64,000 nucleotides of DNA, from NCBI RefSeq assembly GCF_001949145.1, contig NW_019091363.1:1638031-1702030 (forward strand). The letters are read 5' to 3'. This DNA comes from Acanthaster planci (lineage: Eukaryota > Echinodermata > Asteroidea > Valvatida > Acanthasteridae). The position numbers and the translations under genes were made by a program. Of this stretch, positions 37,925 to 49,172 are shown piece by piece. Below the pieces are notes generated by a model that was given only the letters and a program-made list of their open reading frames with translations, was not told where the DNA came from and ran no database searches. Within the stretch, counting starts at the first letter, position 1; every line of letters starts with the position of its first letter.

Positions 37925-38085
37925 ACGGAGAGAACCCCCCCCCCTGCTTTGTGTTGGTCATTATCGCGCAGGAATCTGGGGAATTCCTTTCAGACATCTT
38001 GGGGGGGATGTGTTAAGTAACAATAGTCTGGAATGTGTATAGGGATTGGACATGTTGGGGGGGGGTACCCCTCGGTCTCATTTCT
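37925..38085 (+). repeat. Interspersed direct repeat, copy 1
   Basis: Shares with 40212-40342, in the same order and orientation, a C10 run, TTTGTGTTGGTCATT, a CAGAC-to-GGGGGG block, GTAACAATAGTCT, GGGATTGGACATGT and a terminal G-run. It is about 25 bp longer in the middle. It may be an unnamed short interspersed element. No inverted ends or Pol III boxes are seen. Confidence 0.75.
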
Positions 38086-39534
38086 TGCTGGGTATATTGG
38101 CTGAATAAAATTCATTGTAGCGTGTCACTTTGTATACATTTGGCTCGATGAGCGACGGTATAGGAATGACCACATGGTATTGCAGGGCATTTTTACAGCT
38201 GATGTTTACGATTTTTTTTCGTGCTTGGAATGATTTATATGTTCGGCAAACCCATTAAAGTGCAACCAGAAAGTTCAACAGAACTCTTAAAAAGGCAAGG
38301 TCGTTTATCTTTTAAGTACAGTCGTGAGCATCTGCAGTTTGGTAAGCCGACTGACCTGTTGTCGTTAAATAATTTTGCAAATAAATTTCCTTGCTAGAAA
38401 TATGTCGCGTAGGTGCCGTACAGGATTTGGGTGGATTCACACCTTCAATTTAGTCTAAGATGTTTAGTGGTAAATTGAGATTTTGTTAAGCTGTCTAAGT
38501 CGAGTCGAGGATACAGTATGCATTGTGTTGCATAGCCCATTGCAACCTGTTCACTCCCTGGAATCGGTCGGTCAGAATGTAACCTCCTGGCATGGTACAC
38601 CTTCGAATTCTTTCAAAGGTCTGAGTCCCAGGTACGCAAGAAGATCGTCAGGTTGAAGCGAGGGGTGGGCTTGCGCATAATATCTCATAGAACTTGGGAA
38701 TTGATGCGCGCCTGTAACCCGTGTGAGACATCCAGATAACACGAGATTGCATTAAAAGCGCAATGGGACCGACGCAATTCACAGAGTTACATTAACCAAA
38801 AAAAAACCTCTATGGCTTTACTATATATAGGGCCGTATTTGTGATAACTGGAATTGACACTATATTGAAGTGCAAGTGTCTCAGTGTTACATGAAATGTG
38901 TGTATTATATGAAAGTAACTACGTGTGTTGAGTATTTAGCACTTTCCCAGCTATGTGAGTTGGCTAACAATGGAAAGCGAAGAAGCAGAACACATGAAAG
39001 CGGCGGAGCAAAGTGGCACAAAAACCATTCTTTTCGTTAACAAAACCCAGCACATATTTCAAGGTTGACCTGAACTTGCTTAGTGCTTCAAAACTCACAG
39101 CCATGTATATGTACACACGTCATTGTTTCTGCACGTCGGGGGATCGTCAGTCAAGCAAAGCAGCGGGCTATTTCACAAATAAATTTGCATGCATGCGCAT
39201 AATACGGTGAATGCGTGGCGACATACCTGGCTTTATGAAATCCAATAAGCGCATGCTTTGTCAAAACACTCTTGCAACCTTTTGGAACGATGTGTGCTAC
39301 CTATAGCTATCGGTCTAGAATGTTGTTTATTACAAATTCTCACGTGTCTGTGGCATTTCGTTGCAGACGTGACGGATTCTTAACTATTGTCTGTCCGCGC
39401 ACTCACGCCCAATAAATCTTGACATAATTTATTAGCAGCAAATGTGCAATTGAGCCACCAAAATTAGACTTGGTAACCTGATAACTTTAATTGCGCACAG
39501 CAAACAGTGGACTCGGACCGGCCAGCCGACCCCG
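38086..39534. other. Non-coding (intronic), nothing assignable
   Basis: Lies between repeat copy 1 and the tRNA-like unit. No gene or named repeat was recognised. Confidence 0.45.
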
Positions 39535-39537
39535 GCA

Positions 39538-39610
39538 AGCTCGGTGGTCGAGTGGTTAAGACGTCTGCACTAGTAAGCAGGAGGTCGTGGGTTCGAGTCC
39601 CACCCGAGTA
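39538..39610 (+). tRNA. tRNA-Thr(AGT)-like sequence or SINE head
   Basis: A nearly complete cloverleaf can be drawn: acceptor CTCGG/CCGAG, a GTC/GAC D stem, the anticodon stem TCTGC/GCAGG, variable AGGTC, and a perfect T arm GTGGG-TTCGAGT-CCCAC. The A box TGGTCGAGTGG (39545-39555) and B box GGTTCGAGTCC (39590-39600) are near-perfect and perfect. The anticodon loop ACTAGTAA is eight bases. Removing the first A gives the usual CTAGTAA loop of tRNA-Thr(AGU). A T9 tract (39620-39628) follows as a likely Pol III terminator. The sequence GCAAGCTC occurs just before (39535) and after (39630) the unit. The extra loop base argues for a tRNA-derived repeat rather than a working tRNA gene. Confidence 0.55.
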
Positions 39611-39619
39611 AGCTTGTGA

Positions 39620-39628
39620 TTTTTTTTT
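39620..39628 (+). terminator. Possible Pol III T-tract terminator
   Basis: Nine consecutive T bases lie about ten bases downstream of the tRNA-Thr-like unit, the expected position and form of a Pol III stop signal. Confidence 0.5.
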
Positions 39629-40211
39629 CGCAAGCTCTCGGACAAGCACAGTGCATACAGTGTTTAATATATACGTTGGGTAAGGGCAAAACCCGTTATA
39701 TAAATTAACATCTCCCCAACGCAAAAATACATCTCGAAAACAATGGATTGTTTAAAAAAAATTACCAATTTATTAATTTACCAGTTCTGAGCATGTACGC
39801 GTTATTCTGAGCATGCGTCTCAAGATCTCCCATTGACTGACTATCCATGATCTTTTGTATTAGCCGTCAACAACATTAGGGTTATACTGGCGACAGCAGC
39901 AAAGGCCATTAGTTGTGGTCCAAACCATTGATCTCTAATACTGTCAATCTTATATTTGAACAGCGTAACGTTTTATTAGTTAAAAGTTGCTCCAATTTAG
40001 CACACGATTCAACTATCGACTGCTACTTATACGTGAGGCCTGTGCAGCAAAGTAGCCTGCAAGAACTATGATGGTAATATACATGTATTATGGTATGATG
40101 CAATACAGTAGGCAAACTTAAACGTGAGGCTAGTCAGTGTCACGAAAGTTTGCATTCAGAAGGCTTGAATAAACCTCACTCACAAGTAGCGGTGCATTTA
40201 AAGGAACATAT

Positions 40212-40342
40212 GGAGCGAACCCCCCCCCCGCCTTTGTGTTGGTCATTGTTTACAGACTTCTTCCGGGGGGTGTTAGGTAACAATAGTCTAGAGTGTGTAA
40301 AGGGATTGGACATGTAGGGGGGTGTCCCATCGGCCCCACATC
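40212..40342 (+). repeat. Interspersed direct repeat, copy 2
   Basis: This is the shorter homologue of 37925-38085, about 2.3 kb downstream in the same orientation, with a C10 run (40220-40229), TTTGTGTTGGTCATT, GTAACAATAGTCT and GGGATTGGACATGT. It lacks about 25 bp present in copy 1. Confidence 0.75.
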
Positions 40343-42121
40343 GTGCACGGTATCTAAAGGAGTCCGAAGCCAGAAAGGTAGTCAGTGTTTGGTACCAAGA
40401 CTACTCAGTGCTATATAATCGATTTTGTTTGCGGCTGTAAATATACTGATTATATTTTTAAAACCTACCTTATGGATGTGCTTCAGCTTTTGACTATGTG
40501 AGGGAGGAAGTTGAGTGCTCCAAGTCCGATACAGTACCTTTCACAAATATTTGTACATAGTTTCTTGTATTCGCTGAATGAGTCAGACGTGTCGAATCAC
40601 TCATATTTCAACGCAGTCGACATAGCCTTGGTTCTTTATCAACGTTTTACCTACTTTCTTACCCAAGGCTTCACATCTGGGTCCATTGTGGGGCTCAAAA
40701 CTAGTTTCGAACGCAGAACCGCAAGATGATCACATAAAAAGTAACTTGCAGTTAGGCCTATTAGACTTTCCACTGTGTTACCCACTGTAGTCAAGAAAGA
40801 CTATCAACTGTATAATCATTCCAGAGACCCTTCAGGTTTGTATTAGCGCGTCCCTGTCGCGTGCGTGTTTCCCACAGTCCCCTGGGAGTTGAACTATAAG
40901 TAATTTCCTATCAGCATGACGCTCAGTGGACTGGGTGCTGGCTTGATCAATATACTGAATATTGTTCTGAACAATTTCCTGGATCACTAAACCAAACTGA
41001 ACCATAAGATATTATGCAATGCCATGAATGGAGTTAGCTCTTCGTGTATTTTGATAAGTGAACGAGAAAGACCCTTAAAATAAACAAAACTAGAAATCAT
41101 TGAAAAGGTAAGCAAAGCGAACCCGAAAGTGTAAGTTTTCGAATTGTTTTCGGCAGGCACACATTTGGTGTGTAATTTTATGGCCAGGCATCTAAACGCC
41201 TCTGTCTAATCATCCACTGGCAAAGCTAACATTTCCCGGTTCCCGCAGTATGCAACAGTAGTAGGCTTAATCCGACTAATTTGGCAGTGCTCCACGGGAC
41301 GGCAGGTGTCCCAAAACAGGGAACATGAACCAGCTGTTTTCTATAGTGCACTACAGGGGATTCGTTTGTTTCCATTATTATCGCACATTATTTTAAAATC
41401 GACATACATACGCTACGAATATCTAATATGGTGCTTTCGAATGTTTAAGCGGGCATGAAGCGGATGATTGTACGCTTGGTTTTTACTCTCGTGAATGAAA
41501 TTTCATTGTACAATAGCATTTATTTATTTATGAAAATCAAGCTCAGGGCGCTTGACGCCATTTGAATAAAAATAACAGATTTTTTCTTTCTTGTTTTTGT
41601 CAAACAGCTCATAAAATAAATTGGTTCTTTTATACGTTTATTTCTAGTGTTTTTCCGACATCAGCTGAATTTAAACGCTTAGGCCTATATAGATGCCTTT
41701 TTTAAGACAAAATTTTTCTCTGAATCCAGATAGAAAGGGGGAAATTGGGGCAGGTCAACAGTGTCTGAACTGAAGCTGTTGCGGGGGAAATGTCGGCTTA
41801 GAATAGTAAAAATGGAAACAGTCCACGAGCACACTTCCCAATTCGTTCAGGCGTTATGGTCTCGATAATTGACAACCCAACAAATGCCAGACCTCGGGCC
41901 GAAGTACATGCCTTGCTGTAGTCTGCCAGGTTAGATCGGCACATAGTTTGACATGAAAAATGTCTGGTTGCAGAGGGTGGAAATCATGTCAGTAACCATG
42001 GAAGGTTCGAATTCCCCAGGCCCGTTGGATCCAGTCATAAATAGACTTTGGTTTATATGTGATAATTGCATCCTTTAAAAATGATATTCTGGTGTGCATA
42101 ATGAACTATGACACTGAGAAA
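40343..42121. other. Non-coding (intronic), nothing assignable
   Basis: AT-rich, with no gene or repeat assignable. Confidence 0.45.
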
Positions 42122-42375
42122 AGGAAACAAACCCTGACAGCCCCATATTTCACAGTAAAAACATTTTGGTAAGGGAGGCAGGGCGACCGAATTTCAAAAA
42201 AGGGGCTCTTTTTCCGACTTTCGGCGACTTTAACGTCAACACTATGCAAGGCTGTTTGAACTGAAAATGCCTTCAGTGAAGTAAAAACAAAGCGCTTGAT
42301 ATTTGTGTCCAAAAGCATTGAAAAAAAGGCAGCGAAATATACGTCCCGGCCATGACCTGTGCGAGCGGAAATGAT
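42122..42375 (+). repeat. Diverged direct duplication, copy 1
   Basis: Shares ordered blocks with 42757-42962: GAAACAAACC-TGACAG, AAAACATTTT-GGT, a GG-rich block, a C-T-C-T-TTTTCCGA block, a GGCTGTTT block and ACCTGTGCG. The intervals between blocks match, so common descent is likely, but divergence is high. Confidence 0.5.
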
Positions 42376-42756
42376 CTAAGAGAATTGTCATTACGCTTAT
42401 TAGCCTAAATACCGTCGGTAATTTGCCTGTATGGAATGCTTGCATCCGATCTGGTGTCATGTTATGGATACGTGTTTAGTAACGAATGCCACTGTCGCCA
42501 TATTTATAAAATTACGGTTAAATTTGAGGGGACAAGCTGACATCTCTCTTTCTCGGAGAAGGGTCAGAAATCGTCTCTCATACCAGCTGATGGAAGGGGG
42601 GGCAGATGATGATTGACGAACTGTCGGGGTCTTACCCTGGATACAAAATACTTGACCATTAAGGTCCACACGGGAGGCTGGCCTGTCAAGTTAATATTTA
42701 TCCAATTATAGAGTCATTCATCATGCGTTTAGTAGAACTGTCATGGCGTAATTGAA

Positions 42757-42962
42757 TGAAACAAACCATGACAGCGCTAGAGCCGAGCGAAAACATTTTC
42801 GGTGAGGGTAAGACGGCCGTTTTGCCTCAAAAAAAATATTGCTCTCTTTTCCGATTTGTAACTGTCATATTTCATGTTTGATACCCAGTGTATCTAAGCC
42901 TGGCTGTTTTGTCAAGTTTTAGGGAAGGGCCTGTCCCAACGCCACCTGTGCGCGTATGAGGT
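42757..42962 (+). repeat. Diverged direct duplication, copy 2
   Basis: Second copy of the 42122-42375 unit, about 635 bp downstream in the same orientation and somewhat shorter. Confidence 0.5.
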
Positions 42963-45900
42963 CCTGAGTTTCAAGTCTACATTTTTCAGGCAGACATTGT
43001 TCTCCTTCGATGTTTTCTTCAAAACAGTCGCTTGTTAATTCTCGCCAGGAACACCACCATTAAAGTAGCCCACCCCACCCCCTACATCGCTCTTGTGGCA
43101 TTATATCAAGCAACGAACGTAATTAAGTTTATTGCAAGTTTGACGCGTGAACGTTCAGTCACTTTGGGTCCGTGCCGAAAACAAGACTTTGATCACTTTT
43201 TCGGAAACATTTTCTCTGACTGCTTTAAAGGTGTGGATGGTTCCAATCACCCTGGCTAAGTATTTCATTTATTCTGTCGGGATGATTGTTAACATACGAA
43301 CAAAGTTTTCTGATCCTCACAACGACTCTTTAGATCAGCGCAATATGACTAAACACATCATGGTTATAAACAGAAGGAATCTGGTGTGTGTGTGTTGACT
43401 TAGGCCATGCAGTCTATCTTTAAAGCCCTTAATTGCTTGTTTTCCTGAACTTGTGCAGCAAAGTGCACACTATGTGAACTTGTACTTGACGCCAGGTCAA
43501 GGTAACATAGAGTACTCGTAGAAAGCAAGCGTATCTAGGGAGTAGGTTGGCAACATTCTGTAATAAAATAATATGTTTCTTTTCTCTCGGTTTCTCTGTA
43601 GGATATTCAAGATATTGATTAAATCTAAGTAGGCCTAGGCCTACCGATACAGCTTTTTTAAAACGTCTGAAGGTGTTTTTCTTGGAATTTGTCGCCTGCA
43701 TTGTTATACTCCTACAACATCGTTGATACTTATCAATGGCTCTTTTGAATTACAGTGTCTTTTTTCCATTATTTTGTTGAATTTTTTTTTCGGAAAATGC
43801 TGTCAGGGTAAAGTCCAGAATGTTCAGAGGATATGATGGCTTTGCAGTTGACACATTCTAAGCGTGAGTATTCAATTTGTATACACTCAAGCGAGCAGAA
43901 GCAGATACAAAATGGCCGACTTCCGCGAACGCTTAAAATTGTGCAAAAGGAGCCGAACGGCATCTATGTAAATGGCTCAACGTTGCTGACAGTGATGACT
44001 TTGTTTTTTATTGAAACATACCTGCTTTTATTGTCAAGACTATTTCGAATCGGTCGCGCAAAAGAAGTAATAAAGCGCACTTGGTGATACATTGATGGTA
44101 CGGCAACACAAACATTTCAACATTAAAGTGGCAGTTTCCCTGTGCAACTTTGGTATGAACAGGGGTGACTTCGAGACTTGCAGTCTAGAACAAAATGAAG
44201 TAATTAACCCAATACGAGTTGCACTATACTGTTGAATTTTGCGGTGTCTCCTGTACAGACAAAAAAAAATGAGAAGGCGACAGAATAAGCCCGCCAGTGA
44301 GGATCGAAGATCAGCAAAACATCAGGAACCCGCTTTAAATTCGGGCCTAATGAGCCAGGAAACAAAACAAGCCCCTGCGAGACAGGGCAGACTCGGGCTT
44401 GCTAGCCTGGGCTGTACTCGGCATCTTTTGATCTGTCGCTGGGGGAAAACATCCCGTCCCCTTGCCATGTATTTCATTTCATATTTCCATCGTCCCCGGG
44501 GCATCGCGCTCAATCATCGGTAGTTAAGATATGGTTACAGTCGCCAAGTGCGTAGGTGCATTGACATCATCCCCCAAAATTTGAACTCTCCGTTTCGGAG
44601 GGGGTTCGTGGGCTGGGATCTAGTCCCTCATATTCAACCCGGAGCATGCATAGGTTGCATGATTAGGCTCTGTGGACACGCCTGTCCGAACAACTCAAAA
44701 TAAAGACCACTTAATCTTTTAATTTGCAACGCGAAACTTTCCAAACTTGAGTCCGCTGGTATGTGTATGTGGTTCTAGGCATGTCCCCTCACAGTGGGAG
44801 GAATTCACCATAACAGGCGATTCATATCCCGGGGCACTGGAGGGTACAGTTTACAAAGTTATTTTCAAAAAGACATCACCAGCTTCTTTTCAGAGGTGAT
44901 GATGCAGAACCATACTGAATTCTTGGGCAGCGCCGTGTATCTTTCTCACTGCCATCCAACCCACAAACACGCATTCTTCGCCAGATAAAGTTTAACCATT
45001 ATCATTTCCATTCCAATTACAGCCAAATTCCAGAGGCACTGAGTGTCTATTTTAACTGAATGTGGGTCAGTAGAATTCTTTCGGACGATTATATTACCGC
45101 AATCCCCAAACAGCGCCTCGGCGGCACGGTGTGTCTGTTCACAACGTTTAGTGACTTTTTGGTTGTTAGACGTTTGTCATTTCGCGCCTTTTGTTGGACG
45201 CACAAAAGGTGTGTTTCTGTTCAAGGCTAGGCGTCTGGTGGATCGTCTGTAAGTGCAGGCCAGGCCAACTGGGTGCATTGGCCTTTAGAGACCGGCATGT
45301 GAATCTGAAAGCGGAGTGACATATAACATCGAAACTCTAACCTGACAAACTGACTGAATTGTAGAGTATATGTGTGTGGCAAGCGACAGAAAGTGTTTTA
45401 AGTGTGTACAGTTGAAAGCATGACCTTTTCTGGAAGCTTTCACAGAGCAAGTTGGATGCCATAGCGTTGTTTCCTCCTTTTCACCGTTAAATTTAGCGTG
45501 CGCCCAACCGATACAAAGTAAAGTTTCTCTCACTCAGTGGTACAGGCCCGCCATTTTCAGAATTTGAGACAAACTTTTCGGCAGAAACCTATTTTGTTCT
45601 GCCGGCTAGAAGAGTGTTCAATCTTGTTAAATTATCGAGAAGACAAGTCAACCAACTAATACTAAAATTCCCCAAGGAACAGCTCTGTTGATGTATTAAT
45701 GAACGTCTTTAAAAACTCTGCTTTCCTTGCACCAGGTCAGAAAACAAGCTGTTTGACCATGGAAGTAGGAAACATGGATTGACAGAGTACTCATAAAGCA
45801 CAGATTTTACGAGGACAGCACGGATAGCCTGAATTTGTGACTTGATATGGTGCAGGTTATCTCCACAAAGCCGGAGTTCAAGAGTGTTTACATTTACCGC

Positions 45901-48198
45901 TCTCTCATTTCTTTTCGTAGGCCGTCGAAGGCTAGTCTTGCCGAAGGTGGTAAACCGAAGGTGGCTGAGATTTATGGGCGAGTGATTTTCATTTCAGCGA
46001 TCGGCATTGCTCGTTGCCAAAGCGAATCGTTTCCAGCAAGTATTATACGTGCATGTAGTAGACTGCAGAGTAACGTGGCCGTACAGAGCGCCCCTCATGG
46101 GCACCATAAGGTGTAAGGGGACACCCCCCAAAAGGAAAAATGTAAGTAAAAAATGCGAAAATCAAACAAAGATTATGAAAGGGGTGACGTAACTAGATGT
46201 AGGGGCATCAAGAATGGAGTTACGGGGGCATGTGCCCCAATAAACAGATTTCTGTACTCCCAGCTGCCCCCCCCCGGATGTAATATTCAACAAAATTTGT
46301 GCATACAAGCAGCAGTTAATTTTGCTTTCAGCGCCCCTTTGACAGAATAGAGTTTCCCCCAATTAGGCCACTGCTCACCTGCTCATGGAAGATGTACTGC
46401 CACAAATTCATGGCTCCTGCGTTAAGAGTATAGGTATTTCGCTTGTTGTCAAAGCGCAAAAAAAGAGATTTGCTGCCCCAAGAGAACCCTATCCAACTGG
46501 AGATTGGTTTTTCCGTACGGTCACATTGTGAACCGATTGCTTACACCGATTGGGAATTGTGCGTCGTTTGTCATGAGCGAGCCATGGTTATCAAATGCGA
46601 CCACGTCTGTGATTTAAAAGTAACGTCGTAACGGTTGCTCATGATGGGCTCGAAGCAAAATGGAGTAGAGCCTCATTGTGGCAAATGACCGTCAAGTGGA
46701 TCCGTTGACGCTTCGGGGAATCCGACCAAGAGGGTCAAATGTTGGGAGAGTGTTTCTTCTCTGTATGTGGTCACAACTGAAGTTACGACATAATCTTTGG
46801 ACCTTAAACTCTGCTATGATTTAGACTCGTTTAAAGCTATTTTTCCCGAAATTACGAACTGAAGTATTACTGTCAGTAGAGGTTTATTTGAAAAACGAAT
46901 TCATCACAGCTGTTCGCAGATCACCAGCATCGATTTCATATTTTCAGAAACTTAAATTTCAGTTGGTTAGGTATTTGCATGTTCCCATAATATCCAAGCG
47001 TCCAAGACCACCAACAGTGATTCTGTGAAACGTAGTCATGTATTCCCGGCGACATCCATATGTGGTCTATCGTGTCGATCGCTGTGACCCACGAGACTCG
47101 ACCGGACGCTTGTCGTTCAGTTCGCCTGGTGGCGTGGGGCGTTGATCCGGGGAAATCAGGAGGGAGCGATACGTGAGACGAGATGGAGAAGGGACGGTAC
47201 CCTCCCGTTAGCGACTTCGACTGATTGTTAGTTTGGCGCAACAGTCTCGAAAAGACTGACCCCGAATGACCTCTGAAATGCGTGCCGTTGTACCAAGGTG
47301 CCACTGACCTGTATGCATACAGTCAGTTCCATATTACAGTCTATTTTGGGCGGTAGTGTGGGCTGAGGGCATTGGAGACATTGTTTTAATTTGAACCCAC
47401 CACCATGGCAAGAACTTCAAAAGTCCGGAGTTTGTGTGGAATTCTTTCACCAGTATTAAAATGACTTGTGGTTGCAATATGTAGTGGATGCGGTCGCTGG
47501 AGACGACGGATTGTTGATCTGGAATGCCAATTAAATTGAGCTGAGAATTGACATTAAACTTTGTGGACATGTTATTCACACAACTGCCGCTCATCCACGC
47601 GGGACATCTAATTGAACATGAAACCAGATGCGCCTTTTTATTCGGATTCCTGAAACATACACCACAGTTTCCTGTTCTTTGTAACAGCAGCATTCCATTT
47701 AGACATTGTTAAAATACCACATGCAACTTTTCATATTGTTTGCTTTTCACATTGTCAACGCATTTGTGACATTATGTAGTGTGTGATATAATCGCGGACG
47801 TTGACCTCTGTGATGCATTGTGCACATAAATTCTGCCACGGTTATCCCGATTTGTTTGTTGTTGCTTTTAACTGGAGCGCAATACTTGTTAAGAGTGAGA
47901 CAGCATGCTTGTGCACAAAATTTGTCACGATTGACGGAGATTGTTGTATCCTGAACTGATAAATCTCAGGCTTCGTTTACATCCAACTGGAAGTCGAGAA
48001 ATGCAACACTCCAGGTCGCAGTTCGCTGCAAACATGGTCTGGTTCCCTGCCCAAAGATTCCCTGAGACTCTTTGTTATAAATCTTAGGTCAGGCATCACC
48101 CACGGATATAAATAGATATGACGCAAGGGTTAGGGGTCACAAGTTGAGAGCCCGGGTGTTTCCGATTTCATTACAGTGGTGCACCCTGTATGTGTGGA
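42963..48198. other. Non-coding (intronic), nothing assignable
   Basis: Short frames only. A plus-strand frame at 45847-46116 follows a pyrimidine-rich AG but has no donor or domain that I trust. A C9 run is at 46267-46275. Confidence 0.45.
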
Positions 48199-48238
48199 TA
48201 TTATATTTATATATATATATTATGTATATTTATATATT
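48199..48238. repeat. TA-rich low-complexity tract
   Basis: Alternating TATAT and TATTTATA words over about 40 bp. Confidence 0.85.
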
Positions 48239-48437
48239 CTGCATTTCGCCTGGCATTGATTTCGGCCAATGCTACCTTCGATTATGCCTTCAGTGTAGAG
48301 TCAAATATTGTAGGATAAACAGCTAAATTTCCGGGAGTTTACGTTCAACAGCTAGCCTACCTACCCGGTACGGTACCATCCGAACATGCCGAATATAGAC
48401 GGGACGACTTCGGGATATTTCAGCTCTTTCCGGAAAA

Positions 48438-48529
48438 CTGGAGGAATTCCTCCAGTCTTGGTCACGTGGACATTGGATGATACCGGACCCTTGATTCGTA
48501 GAGTAGTCAGAATCATCGGGTCTGGTATC
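48438..48529. repeat. Perfect 18-bp palindrome and adjacent inverted repeat
   Basis: CTGGAGGAATTCCTCCAG (48438-48455) is a perfect palindrome. Just downstream GATACCGGACCC (48479-48490) and GGGTCTGGTATC (48518-48529) form an inverted pair with one mismatch. This may be a worn fold-back element. Confidence 0.45.
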
Positions 48530-49172
48530 CAGACGACTACAAACACCGGTGGTCGCGATACTTCGGACAGCGCCCTCAGCTGGATTCCCGCGGGTATACA
48601 TCTCGCTCCGTCAGCAGGCTACAACACTGGATCGAAGAGATCCGATTTCTAACAGGTCGGGCGAGAATTCTGTAGGCTGTAGCAAGCACTCTCGGGCCTG
48701 GTTGCGCCTTTGCTTTCTTCGAAAGTGTACACTTGGGGGAAACTAACAATTAGACTGCTGGCTTTATGACCTTCTCTGTGTTAGTTAGTTGGGCTCTTCC
48801 CTTCACATGTCAAGCAGGGGCAATATAACGCCTGCGGTTGACCGAGAAATGTTTTCCGCTAACCCACATCGTACGGTGAACTCTGCTCTGGGCTAATCCT
48901 GAAAGCTTGAGAAGCGGACCTTCTTTGTAAACCGAAATAGCACCGTGTCAGCTCAGTCTGCCCATCTCCACGCCAGCTCACACATTTGCGCCCTCGCCGG
49001 TGTCTTGTGTAAGGGAGATGAAATTCGGGTCACTTTGGGGTCACCCTATCTAGCCAAAAGAGTCATCACACCCTCCAAAACCTGTTGACGGTGTTTTGTC
49101 AGGGCTACTCTGGCAGGGTTCAACGACAATTATGGGTAAATTTGAGCAAGCCTTGACGGCACAAGATCAAAG

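Noticed and set aside
39464-39724. A minus-strand frame with a TRTHDLLLTSADVLTTRPPS peptide
   Set aside because: This is the antisense translation of the tRNA-Thr-like unit, a common artefact in predicted proteomes, not a gene.
37925-40342. The direct repeat pair as LTRs of a retrotransposon
   Set aside because: The copies are only 130-160 bp, do not begin TG and end CA, and no gag/pol motif or primer-binding site lies between them.
41960-42020. A B-box-like GGTTCGAATTCC
   Set aside because: The box has an inserted base, no convincing A box lies at the right distance, and the arms do not pair.
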